A stretch of DNA of 64,000 nucleotides, from assembly GCF_048544455.1 (NCBI RefSeq), contig NC_133534.1, positions 32,254,217 through 32,318,216 on the forward strand, written 5' to 3'. The notes beneath the pieces are model-generated. The model searched no databases, had not been told where the DNA came from, and was given only the letters and a program-made list of their open reading frames with translations. Shown piece by piece: positions 48,528 to 59,960 of the stretch. This DNA is from Silene latifolia. Lineage: Eukaryota; Streptophyta; Magnoliopsida; Caryophyllales; Caryophyllaceae. Positions within the stretch are counted from its first letter, which is position 1, and every line of letters starts with the position of its first letter. Both the position numbers and the translations under genes were made by a program.

Positions 48528-50016
48528 TGATGCATGTCAATTATATGATGTTTTACACCCTATTTTACACGCATTTCAGAGCTTATTTATGTGGTTTAAG
48601 GCTACTATTTACCCCATTTCTTCTACTTTCGTATTTTTATGTAATATTGCAGATTTATGTGGAAATGAGTAGATATTGAGCTAAATCCGTCCTCGAGTAT
48701 CTTGCATTGCATTTGACATGAAGTATTTACTCAAGGAACGAGCTTGGTGCGCATTTCGAGGCCCGAAAAACAAATCTACGAGAATTAGAAGTCAAGTATC
48801 AGCTAAAGCAGTCGATCGACTGGCCCCCTTAGTCGATCGACCAACGCACGACTTCCAGGAACTACTGTTCAGCATAGAGCGGTCGATCGACCACTGCCTA
48901 CGGTCGATCGACCAAGCCGCTACTATGACGTGAATCAATAGAACGAGGAATAGAAAGCCCAATGTGTTCTAGGTTTAGGGAGAAGAGTTGTGTACTTTTC
49001 CTTTATAACGTAACCTAGTTTACAGAGAAAAGGATTGAGTTTTATACATTCAGTTCCATTCAGTTTTCATTAGCTTTGTTAATTCATTAGGGTTCTTAAT
49101 ATTGTTGGGTATTCAATACCATTCGGTTTTCGGATCTTTCTTCTGCAATTTCATTCGGTATTCCTCTACCTATTTTCAGTTTCATTACTTTATCGTTCAT
49201 AGTATAGCGTTGTTAGTTAGTTTCCCGAAGCCATAATTATCGTTTTATGCTACCCTTTTATTCCGTTAATTTAAGCATGAATTCAGTAGTTAATTTCGTT
49301 AATTTCATTGTTTTTATCATTCCTAGTATGAGTAGCTAAATTAATTGTGCTAGGATGTAGGGGAACTGTAGGTTAGGCGGCATTAGAATTAACATGGCCT
49401 GAAATCGCATGCCGGTCGATCGACTGGCCACGCTGATGTTGTTTCGTTTTAATTGTTTTAATTGTTGTGTTTGACGAATCAAGTGCACGCGACTAGTTGA
49501 ATACCTAGGATTTGGCCGACCTAATAAAGATCGAAAGATAGGGAAGGGAGATAGCCTGCTTAATTAAGACGACTAGATTAATTAGATCGAAAGATAGATT
49601 AATTTAGACCTTTCAGTCACTTTTCAGGACGAAAGTCAGTATTAGTGGTATTAGGGACCTGTAGCGAGATCGAAAGATGCTACCTGTGAGAGTGGACCTA
49701 AAGGACCTCTTATTTTCCCGTCTCACGTGATTGTTTTAGACCTGCCTAGTTCTTTGCGCCTTAGAAAATATAGTGAACCGACCATCCTTGCACCCTTTTA
49801 ATCCTTGATTTTATCTACTGTTTAGTTTATTTTACTTTTATTATTTTAGCTATAGACCAAATCAACTCAATCCCCACATACTGTTACCTTAGACTGAAAT
49901 TAGACAACTAATAATTACATCTGCCTCTCTGTGGTTCGACCCTGTTACCACTAGCTTTTGTTAGTTTTAATAGGTTTTATAAATATTATTTTTGGTACTC
50001 ACAACGACGGGTATCA
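48528..50016 (+). repeat. LTR-B, copy 2 (3' LTR)
   Basis: 1489 bp, very close to copy 1. It starts TGATGCATGTC and ends GGGTATCA. Palindromes at 48811/48832, 48882/48903 and a single unit at 49415. GTAAT follows, but no matching left duplication survives. Confidence 0.92.
48811..48912. repeat. Two palindrome pairs, LTR-B copy 2
   Basis: GTCGATCGAC at 48811/48832 and 48882/48903, 21-bp steps. Confidence 0.95.
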
Positions 50017-51945
50017 GTAATTAGGATTTATTTCCATTTGCTACCGAGACAATTGGGACACGTGCTTTAGTTTTTGCTGGGAGATATGTGCTTTATTTTC
50101 AAGTGCATCAGCATAGAGGCGAGTCGTCTTGGCGAACTATGCATGAAAGACGAGTTTGTGCTGCGTATAAGGAGTAGAAAAGTCGATCGACTGGTTGTTT
50201 TAGTCGATCGACTGGGGCTGTTAGTCGATCGACTGGTGATGTTGGTCGATCGACTTTTCCTGGAAATCAGCACGTTATATAAGGAGGTGATGATCCCGAT
50301 TTTGCTGTGGGTTATGATTAAAAACTGCTGGCCACGACCTCCCTTGTTTTTGGCTGGTTTGGGGAGGTCATTAAGTTGTAAGTTCCCGATGCCCCTATTT
50401 CCTTTTACCTTCCTTTACTTGTTTCATCTCGTTTCGCGTATCCTTTCCTATATATTCTTGATGCTGCTGATTGTTTGCTGAACACAATGAGGGCATTGTG
50501 TGATTTGGTTTGGGGAGGGTATGTATCTGTCTGTTTGCATTCATTTGCATTTTTATTGCATTTCCGTTTGCATATTTCTTACATTTCCGTATGCATTGTT
50601 CTTTCTTTTCCACTAAAAAAACACCAAAAAAATTGAAAAAGTTGAAAAAAAATTACAAAAACATGTTTTATTTTGCATATTAGGTCGAGTCGGAACGGTT
50701 AGATAACAATGATGAAACTGCGTCTATGCTTTATTTTTTTCGCCCAAGCCTTGCTTTGCCACTCTTGTACGGTCATTGCATAATCTACGAGTTTGTGATC
50801 AACTTTTATGAACGAATAAACTTGACTTAATATTGGCAAACTACTCAAAATTTCTGAGGAATAGAGCTTAATAAACTGATGACATTCATGATCAGTTTTA
50901 TTCTAGGATGAGAGTAGTACTCCTTATAAGACATGTAACATTAATTTGCATAAACATGATTTTTGTCTCTTAGTACCCGTATGCATTCGGTTTAGTGGCG
51001 GTGTCACATGTGGAGAGGCATCCTTTTTCTTATTATCTTACCCTTGAGCCTCACATTAGGCAAATTGACTTGTTTAGACCAAATTGTTAACCACATTCCT
51101 ATATAGCCTACCCTAGTCGAGCTAGTACGGTTAACATCTTTGGGTACGTGTGTATCTGTCGATCTGGGCATTCCGTTTTGTTTTGAAGGGTCTGAGACGA
51201 AGGAAATGGAAGAAGGAAAGAGAAAAAGAAAGAAGTTGAAAAAAAAAACGTGAAAATGAAAAAAAAAAAAAAAAAAAAAAAGAAGAGAAAAATAGAAAAT
51301 CAAGTTGAAAAAGAAGATGGTTCACTCCTATGCTCTTGTTCCATATTATCTGAGGAGTAATTTGTTTTGGTGTGTGAGTTTATCCCAGTTTTGGCATCGT
51401 TTTATCTTATATGGTTGGGTTATTGAACAGGATTTGCTTAGTATTGGTTTCGATTTGGTACTAGCTTGGCTCTTACCTCCACTTTTCCAAAAATGTTTTG
51501 CCCCTTCTTACCCAATTACCTCACTTCACCATATTTGTAAGTCCTTGGCATGTGACTTGGTCCGGTTTGGTTGGAATGCATATGTATGGTCGGTAGAGAT
51601 GACTATCATGTTGGACTGCATGCATGTTCTTATAGGTTGCAGTTAGGTGAGTGTCTTATTTTTTTCTATCTTACATTATATACTCACCATGTTCTTTAAC
51701 GAGTGATGAGCGACCCATGGGAGTCCGATATATATGAGTCTTGCAAGGTTGAAGGTTCAGTAAGTTGTTTCATATGTATAACTCGTTTGCAATCGATTAT
51801 GTACTTTGGTTTTGGCTACGTGCATTAAATTGGTTTTGGCGTATGAAGCATAGTTAGCTCTGAGCTTGTCTACCGTTCCATTAGTTGTTTTTGCCCTTAG
51901 TCTTTGCTTGCTTGGGGACAAGCAAGGGTTTGGTTTGGGGAGGTT
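50017..51945 (+). other. A internal 3' region
   Basis: Non-coding, parallel in plan to the B 3' region: a palindrome run (50182-50254), a hairpin-forming CACAATGAGGGCATTGTG (50482-50499) followed by GATTTGGTTTGGGGAGGG, a purine tract (51190-51300), and the PPT GGTTTGGTTTGGGGAGGTT directly before LTR-A copy 3. No gag or pol remains. Confidence 0.75.
50182..50254. repeat. Phased palindrome cluster, A 3' region
   Basis: GTCGATCGAC at 50182, 50203, 50224 and 50245: three consecutive steps of exactly 21 bp with differing spacer sequence. Confidence 0.97.
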
Positions 51946-53238
51946 TGATGCGTGCCTATTTCGTACATTTACTTTACTCATTTGCACGCATTTTTATGCT
52001 TATTTAGTAGCGACTGGCTACTATTCTCCCATGAATCGGCTACTTTGGGTTATTTTGTATTTCGTGCAGATATGGACCCGAAAGGAGTGTTAAACAAGCC
52101 AAAACCCGTCCCCCGAGTTGCATTATGGATACTAGTGAAGTCAGGCTCGGGAATTATCATCTTGGAATGCCTGAAGACGAAATGAAGCATGATTAAGTGA
52201 TGATTGACACTGTTGTTCACCTAGAAAAGTCGATCGAATGGAAAAAGTGGTCGATTGACTGGAAATAGTGGTCGATCGACTGAAATTCTGGTCGATCGAC
52301 TATTTTTCTTACCAGGCCGTGTTTGCTTAGTTTGTATTTCGGCCCATTAGTCATTTACTTAATAATTATCAGCTAATTCTATATAACAGAGGCTGAGAAC
52401 TTTATTAGGGATCTTTACTTTGGCAAAAAACACAGTATTACGTTACTTTGCTCTCTTAATTTTCGGATCTAAACCTGTAATCTTTCTTTTCCCTATTTTG
52501 GTAATTTCAATTGTTCTTCATACCTTATTTTTATTATTGTTCTTTTATTGTTCTTGTTAATTCCGCTTTATACTAGTTTATCTATTTAATTCCATTATGC
52601 AATTCTTAATTTTCTCTTCTTCTTTAATTGTTGTTTTCCATTTAGTTATGTGTAGCTAATTCTTTTATGCTAGGATTTAGGGAATCCGCGGTTCTATGAC
52701 ATAATATGTTAGGGTTTTAGGTCTAGTTGTTTACTCCATCTGAATTGTTAATCGTGGCATCTGATAGCGGTTTGATTAATTAAGTGCACATAATTAGTTG
52801 ACCGTCTTGTTAAACCTTGACCTGGATCGAGAGATTGGAAAAGGCGAAGACTTGCTATGAACAATAGGATACTCTAATTAGGGAGAGAGCTACATTAGAA
52901 TTCTAGGGTAAACAGTGGGCCGAGAGGACCTGTTCAGTACCCTTCAGACCGTTTATTGCTGACCGTTGACCTTGCCTTAGATCGTTATAAACCGCGGTGA
53001 ACCGACCATCCTAGCTGTTTCTCTCTTATTTGAAATCATTTTATCATTTTATTTTCTTTTATTTGCTACCTTAGTTATTAGACAAACCCAATTCAAACCC
53101 CCAATTTTTTTACTTAGACAAACTTGAATTGACATTTAGATTTGCAAATAGCCTCTCTGTGAATACGATCCCGACTTCCTTGCTACATTAGTTAGAGCCA
53201 GTTGGTTTATTTTTGGTGGGTATACGATTAGCCTGTCA
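51946..53238 (+). repeat. LTR-A, copy 3 (outer 3')
   Basis: 1293 bp, TGATGCGTGCC to GCCTGTCA, then the GTAAC duplication. Palindrome positions 52229, 52250, 52271 and 52291, two of them with a base change. Confidence 0.92.
52229..52300. repeat. Phased palindrome cluster, LTR-A copy 3
   Basis: Starts 52229 (GTCGATCGAA), 52250 (GTCGATTGAC), 52271 and 52291 (both GTCGATCGAC). Steps 21, 21, 20, the same as copy 1. Confidence 0.93.
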
Positions 53239-53329
53239 GTAACATTGTTATTTCGCCTAAAAATGAATCTCAACCTCATCATATAAAGTATAAACTAAAA
53301 AATATCCAAATAAATGGACTAATAACAAA

Positions 53330-54319
53330 GAGGGCAATTTTGAAGAAGGAGTTGAGGGGCCTAAACAATTCTCAGTTTACTGATATTGAGAATCTTGCAA
53401 AGATCACTGAAATGTCGCTTAATCATTTTCAAACACTGTTGAGAGAAGACCCTTTGAATGAAGACTTATGTGATGCTGAAAGAGCTTGTGCTAAGGAGGT
53501 GGAATTCTTATCTAAAGCTAGAATTGACTTCCTAAGGCAAAAATCTAAGATCAATTGGATGAGGGAAGGAGATGAGAATACTTCTTATTTTCATACTAGT
53601 ATTAAAAGAAGAGGAGCTCAGAATAGGGTGTATCAAATTAAGGATATGAGGGGGTGTATTGTGCAGTACTGCAGAAGAGATTAAGTTTGCCTTTGAGGAA
53701 TACTACAAGTCTCTCCTTGGCTCTTCAAAGAATGTGCTGCCTGTAAAAGCCAGTGTGGTTAAGTCTGGAAGATGCCTCACTGATCTTCATGTTGCTGTCT
53801 TAATGGCTCCTGTTCTGTATGAGGAGGTGAAGGAAGCTATGTTCTCTATCCTAGGGACTAAAGCACCAGATGTTTTCCAAACTGAGATATTGTGGGGAGT
53901 GAGGTCACTGCAGCTATCCAAAATGTTTTCCAAACTGAGAAATTGTTGAAACAAAGTAATAATACAGTCATTACTCTAATACCAAAGATTGATGTTCCTG
54001 TTAATGTGATGCAATTCAGGCCCATAACCTGCTGTAACACAAATTACAAGTGCCTCTCAAAGGTAATTTGCAACAGATTGAGTAAAATTCTTCCTGATAT
54101 TATCAGTCCATCCCAGGGAGCTTTTGTAAAAGGCAGAGACATTGTTGGCAATATATTAATATGTCAGGATCTTATAAGGCTGTACAATAGGAAGTCTTGT
54201 TCACCTAGAATACTGATGAAGCTTGATATGCAAAAAGCATATGATTCAGTAGAGTGGATATTTGTTGAGGAGATGTTGAGAGCTTTGGGGTTTCGTGAGA
54301 AGATGGTGGGTAGTGTGAC
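53330..54319 (+). pseudogene. Second LINE fragment (L1-type RT N-terminal half)
   Basis: Plus-strand fragments of an L1-type ORF2: KINWMREGDENTSYFHTSIK, then after a frame change IKFAFEEYYKSLLGSS and a region with an internal deletion where the GPDG block should be. Then TVITLIPKIDVPVNVMQFRP, SQGAFVKGRDIVGNILIC and LMKLDMQKAYDSVEW. The YxDD box is absent because the fragment is cut at 54320 by an LTR. Different family and orientation from the LINE at 12161. Confidence 0.85.
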
Positions 54320-54647
54320 TGTAGATACCCAGTATCTGCACCTTCCAAAAACCACCCGATGATGATCAGACTATAACGTGTTTTTGATATGCGTGCATGG
54401 ATTGGTTATACATAAGACGGTTTAATGCACTACTCGAATATGAAAAAATGATTTCAAAAGTTTTCTAACTTCAATTGCATTAAAATAACACTATTTAGAG
54501 TTAAAATCGTCTTCGGACCCAAAACCGACTCAGAAACCCGCAACTCGAGTCAACCTGAGTCAAACCAAATCTCGGATGTCAAAAATAATGCCATGAATGT
54601 CTTCATCATGTCATTTCCATTAAAATGATCCTAATTAGAATCAAAAT
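54320..54647 (+). repeat. LTR fragment beginning TGTAGATACCCAG
   Basis: The LINE reading frame ends exactly where a TG-initial sequence (TGTAGATACCCAGTATCTGC) starts. 328 bp later E4 is inserted. Lack of coding and the ACTCGAGTCAACCTGAGTCA phrase suggest a Ty3/gypsy LTR. The remainder would lie beyond E4 and the CACTA element. The call rests on the sharp junction only. Confidence 0.5.
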
Positions 54648-55936
54648 TGTGACACCCCCATATACCGAGGAGCCTTGACCAGACCTTCCTTAGCATATAA
54701 GGGCATCACCATCTCGTTTACCCAGGTAAGTAATCATCAAAAGTCGATAAAAGAACAATTACAGTTATTTTACAAGGGTTACAACCAAACTACTAAATAA
54801 AGATACAACTCATCAACTATATACTACTTCTGTCATTACTCGTGAGGTCTCATCCCAGCCAGGACTCCAGTAACCATCCAAAACAACACATGCTAAGACT
54901 GACTGCTCACCATAAGGGATCACGTCAGACACAACAAAACAAACAAGACAAACCACACAAGGTCAGTAACTGAAACAAGACACAATAATCGACCATCAAC
55001 ATATTTCAAACACAATCAAACACACACAGTCACAACCACTCCAACCAATCTCCGTCACCGACTGTCCACTGGACCAGCCCTGCCAGTGGGGGACCGCAGC
55101 CGTTCCCACCTAAGCCCCGCACATCATACCGAGCGATAACCTATCCCATTAATGTGCACATCCCCTCCTGTGGCGGGTTCCACGGAGGGCAAAACTAGGG
55201 CGTGAAGCCACTCCCGCAAGTGACTCCACTCAGCCGAGGACGCACCTCGAGACCCAGAGACAAACAATCACAGACAGCCGCAATACAACATCAACCAACA
55301 AAATAGCATACACCACCCGATTACCATGTATACTCAACCACACGGTCACAACAACAATACAACGACACAGCAACCGACACACTAGACAATCAACAGAAAA
55401 TGAGTAGGCGAACCTACCTTTAACCAAAAGTAGTGATTCCTCGATCACCATGTGACAAGTCTATTACTACCAATACAACCCTACAAGGAACACAAAGACA
55501 AAGATGATGACGATGACATACCTACGCATCTCACAACGGTGTTAAGACCACTACCTGACTCAAGCAACCCATCCTCAAAGCACTAGCATCCTCAAGGGCT
55601 CCCATGGAAGGTATGTGGTGAAGGGAAAGGAGAGAGACGACATCTAGGTCTGAAAGAAGAAGGCGTAAATGATTTGCGGTTTTAACAAAACACGATTATA
55701 AACCCTTGCTAGAAAGACGCTACTCGATCGGGTAACTAACGTACTCGATCGAGTGGCCCCTACTCGATCGAGTACCCAAACTACTCGATCGAGTAACCTC
55801 TACTCTATCGAGTACCACTCAAACCTAGAGGCAACCATGGTACAAGGTAACTCTGGCACGCATCACTAAGGGCTATTCTCGGCTCCCAAGGTTGGTCAAC
55901 ATTGGTCAACGGGTCCCTAAAAAGACGGGTATTACA
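54648..55936 (-). repeat. E4 3' LTR
   Basis: 1289 bp, on the plus strand TGTGACACCCCCATATACC to GACGGGTATTACA. The first 50 bases recur at 60953-61002. Confidence 0.88.
55722..55813. repeat. Phased palindrome cluster, E4 3' LTR
   Basis: ACTCGATCGAGT-type units at 55722, 55743, 55762, 55783 and 55802 (steps 21, 19, 21, 19). The first and last have one change. Confidence 0.95.
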
Positions 55937-57372
55937 GTCTTCCCCCCTTAAAAAGAACTTCGTCCCCGAAGTTCAACTCATCCTTCCCCAACCGCACGAC
56001 AAGAAACCAAGGTTGACATCACCGTTCTCCCGACACAGGTCACTATTCGCAAGAATCACTACCCTTCTATGTCATCATCATCATTGTCCGACACACCATA
56101 TACACCAACTCCTACAAACCACAATGTTAATTACCAAATCCACAACATATACCAACACGACCAACGAATATACTGCTACTCCAAACTTTTAACCACGCAA
56201 CTACTAACCTATACTTTCAGTAGCACAAAACTACCAACACCCAAAACATTCACACAACGACCCTATTACAATACATGACTCAAAGTTGTACCACTTCGTT
56301 ACCGTTCCTGACATACTTATCTCTTTATGACTATCTTTTCGTTGTAAATTACTCAACTTTTATAACCAACATACAGATTACTCCTCAAAACAATTAAAAC
56401 AATTATAACTTCATGCTAAAAATATAACAGAGACAATAGAAAACATTATAAACAAACAACAAAATTATTATCATTTCAGCCTTTTTGTTTTGCGACATTA
56501 CTCTTCCCCTCACCGCCACCCCCCGCCGCTAAAAAGGAACTTCGTCCCCGAAGTTCACCACAGAATTATTGTGCATATTACAAATACTTATCTCTTGTCA
56601 TTTACCCAACACATATTGTTCCTTGGTGACATTACTCGTTAATCACAACCAACATTACCTTATAAATATATCTGCTACTTTACTCGAATGATTAGGAACA
56701 ATCATGAATACATGTATGTATCAATTTGTATATAATGGAAATATGCGAATTCTGTGAAATAAATAACGAGTCTTTTCGATACGAAATAAATTAGGTGTAC
56801 ATGTGAGCGTTGAGGATGTATATGAATGCAATAAGAACCAACTATTATTCTCACTATTCGACACAAATCGTCATTCATAAGCCAAGCACGACCCCTAAAC
56901 ATACCAAATTAATGACTCAAACATGTTACTAACCGTCAACAACCATGTTAGACGTCGAAACATGCAAAAATATAAACATTAAAACAATTTAATTCTCGAA
57001 AGATCCCTGAAGCAGCGCTACTCGATCGAGTGTACTGGGTACTCGATCGAGCCAAACCTACTCGATCGAGTGTCTTAGCTACTCGATTGAGTAGTACGAG
57101 ATCAGAATACTCCTCATTTGTCACACCTGAAGCTACTCGATCGAGTGAGGGGCACTCGGTCGAGTGGCCACAGGTCAAATTATCTCAAAAACTTCTTAAC
57201 GTAACACAAAACATATATATACTATCGCATAACCGCGAGTCGGGATGATAACCCGACCCCAAATCCTGCTAACAAGTCTAGGCAAAGCAAGTACGGCCTT
57301 ATGGCCACCAATACAACCAAATACGATAAGTACGACATGAGATAAACTACTATCCAACACAACCAACAACCA
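55937..57372 (-). other. E4 3' region
   Basis: No coding support. GAACTTCGGGGACGAAGTTC appears twice on the minus strand (near 55950-55970 and 56530-56550), each followed by a purine-rich tract. Palindrome cluster at 57020-57165. Confidence 0.65.
57020..57165. repeat. Phased palindrome cluster, E4 3' region
   Basis: ACTCGATCGAGT-type units at 57020, 57041, 57060 and 57081 (steps 21, 19, 21) and 57135, 57154 (step 19). Confidence 0.93.
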
Positions 57373-58975
57373 TTAACAAAAGAGAAAGAAAGGAGTATCA
57401 CTCTTGCTGCTGCTGCTCATCCATGACCTCATCCTCAGCTCGTCACCCCCTGAGGTGCCTGCTCCTGAAGTCCCAAGACCCGCATCATCCCCTGCTCCAA
57501 CCTCTGGACTCACGTACCATGGGGTCAAACCGCCGTAAGGATAAGACTGTGGTGCTCCCCACGTAGACATGTCCACCCCGTAGGAGTGGAAAACCCCGCT
57601 GTAGTCACCAACTCCCCTCCACCACACTGGATGCGGTCCCTCGGTCCCAATACCCTGAGTATATGTCATCTCGTTCATGTTCCGGAGCGTCAAGGTAGAG
57701 GACACTCTCTCTGCCAGGTAGCTCTCACGTGTCGACGGGGTATCAAGGTAAAGGTAACAAGGAAACGGGTGTTGTGGTGGTGCTGCCGGCTGTGGCTGGG
57801 TCTCAGCCATCCTCTCCCTCACACGGCGTGGTCCTCTCCCTATCCTGGGTCTATCCTCCGCAGCTCTCACATTCTCCCATTTTCTCGGCTAGGGCATAAC
57901 CTGAAGGATCGTATCATCGATGAGGTACGTCTGTCTCGCCGGAGGTGCATCCTCATCCTCCTCCTCATCAGAATCGGCAGCTACCACTACCGCATCTAAC
58001 GGCTCAGTCGGTGGGAGGTGCTCAGGGGCCGGTATCCTCATCCAGTTCATGCCCCCACACCCTCCATGCTAGGCTACCATCCACCAAGGTTCTCAACCAT
58101 TTCAGGTCGAGGAAATAATCTCTGTCCATGGTAGGTACTGGGGTTTCTAAGGGAACGTACTCGGAGGAAGCCTCAAAAGAAGCTAGCTTTTCAGCTAACC
58201 GGGTGGCAATAGCACCACAGCTCAGGAACCTAGTACTAGAGGAGGCCATCAAAGCAAGGTTGGCACAAACCATAGCGGGGGCATTAAAGACCACTCTCTC
58301 GGTCCGCTCAGGGTTAAGGTAAGCCATCAGAAGCAATAACTCGTGGGAGTTCAATTTACTCATATCAGACCTCTCGTATAGAAGATTCGACACGGCACGC
58401 AGAAAGATCCTCAAGGTAACATGTTGCACATCATTAATCAACATGTTACTAGCGGTGGGAGCTGACTTCCCGGTAATGCAGGGCATAAGGCGGCAAACCC
58501 CGCACTCAGCTGGAATGTCACGGAGGGATCCCTTGGGAGGCTTAGCCAAACCAAGGTGGGAGGCAAACAGGTCCATGGTTAAAACAAAATTGGTGTTCAT
58601 AAGACGGAACTGCATCGTCTGCTTAGCCGGCTCGTATTTAAACGAGCTCATGAACTCAAGGGTCAGAAAAGCATAAGAATGCTTCCGTAAATGGTATAGC
58701 CCAGTGAACCCCAAAGTTTCAAACATATGACAGACATCCGTCTCAACACCCAGGTCCTCTAAGATAGTCGTGTCCACACAGCGAGTCAGTCTCATCTTAC
58801 GGGACTGTAAGGCTACAAACCTTTCCCATTGTGTAAAGTCTACAAAGACCACAGAAGGATACTCTGGTACAACTGGTACCACCGGTCCACTCCCTTCCTC
58901 GACTTCGGGCTGAGAAGCCCTACCCCTCTTACTTTGTCTGGTCCCTAAGTTTAGTCTTGGCATCTGTTTCAACAT
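57373..58975 (-). pseudogene. E4 gag-like protein (Athila ORF1-like), nearly intact
   Basis: The first 317 codons (58975-58022) are open: a basic N-terminus with Lys/Arg and Gln, then TTILEDLGVETDVCHMFETL, LYHLRKHSYAFLTLEFMSSF and MQFRLMNTNFVLTMDLFASH, close to the E2 protein and to Athila ORF1 (PF03078). Then LNSHELLLLMAYLNPERTER. One frame change near 58040 leads to an acidic DSDEEEDED stretch and QTYLIDDTILQ. A stop near 57892 and a further open frame (57870-57373) hold the C-terminal motif HPVWWRGVGDYSGVFHSYGV and a Gly-rich tail. Conservation with E2 across the whole length shows it is a real element gene. A structural or RNA-binding role is inferred only. Confidence 0.78.
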
Positions 58976-59792
58976 ATATTATTTAAGTACACAAACGCAT
59001 ATGCACCAAAACATGCTAATTACACAAATTAAGCCATTAAAGAATCATCTAAGTACACACTATCACCAACAATTTCCCAATTACAAATAAAATTTCAATT
59101 TCTTATATCTCAGACGGTCACTACAGCTGTGAAAATTTCATCATAATTAACATGAATTAACTCAATTATTACAATCCTTAGGACTTAAATCTTCAAAATA
59201 TATCCATGTACAACACAAATTCCCAATCATATGAGACGAATTTCAGTTTGAGGCACTTTTAAGACGGAGTTTTAAGACACCTTTTGAGGTGGAAATCACA
59301 AAAATTAACTCCTCACATGATATAGACAACATACATTGCCCAATTTTTCCCTTTTTCATGTAAAAGACAACCAAAAATTAATTCAATTTCTCAAACCCTA
59401 GAAAATCCGGCCACAATTATATGCAATTTCTATTCGATTTTTCGTATTATAAACAACAATTATCACCAAAGGGAAGCATCTAGATCATATTACAACAATT
59501 ACATGCAAATTTTCTTCCATATGAATCGATTTTTCAGATTTTCTATTAACCTAATTGTCTTTTTAATTGATGAAAAGCATTAAAATAGGAAGGAAATCAT
59601 ACCTTAATCAAATAAGAAGTAAAAGCACAAATAAAAGCTATGAAAATCACCAGTTAGATCACCACAAACACAAGAATTCAAGGGCTTGAGAGAGATATAG
59701 GGGTTAGGGTTTGCGAGGTTGTGAGGAAGAATAAGAAGAAAGAGTAAATAAAAGGGGTTTATGAACCCGTGAGATTGCCGGTACTAAAGCTT

Positions 59793-59960
59793 ACTCGATC
59801 GAGTGTCTCGGGTACTCGATCGAGTGCCCTCTACTCGATCGAGTAGGCGCTATTTGATCGAGTATTCGTAGGAAATTTCTATACCCTCGACGTCATAGCT
59901 TCCTAACTAGATCGAGTGAGGTCTACTCGGTCTAGTAAGCACTCACACTCGGTCAAGTAA
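59793..59960. repeat. Phased palindrome cluster, E4 leader
   Basis: ACTCGATCGAGT at 59793, 59814 and 59833 (steps 21, 19), a degenerate unit at 59852, then decayed copies to about 59960 (CTAGATCGAGT, ACTCGGTCTAGT, ACTCGGTCAAGT). Confidence 0.9.

Larger units (their letters stand above)
36927..53238 (+). mobile_element. Composite A/B: rearranged Athila-like LTR retrotransposons
   Basis: The outer ends are family A LTRs (36927-38224 and 51946-53238), bordered by GTAAC at 36922-36926 and 53239-53243. The order inside is filler, A internal 3' end, partial LTR-A, B 3' half, LTR-B, B internal, LTR-B, A 3' region. LTR starts TGATGCGTG and PPTs GGTTTGGTTTGGGGAGGTT are shared by A and B, so they are related. 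A itself keeps no gag or pol. B keeps gag and protease. The repeated LTR-internal-LTR order suggests tandem (shared-LTR) forms followed by deletions. Confidence 0.75.

Noticed and set aside
50182..50254. Regular repeats with spacers as a CRISPR-like array
   Set aside because: Repeat units are only 10 bp and palindromic with 11-bp spacers, lie in LTR elements of a plant genome, and no cas gene is present.
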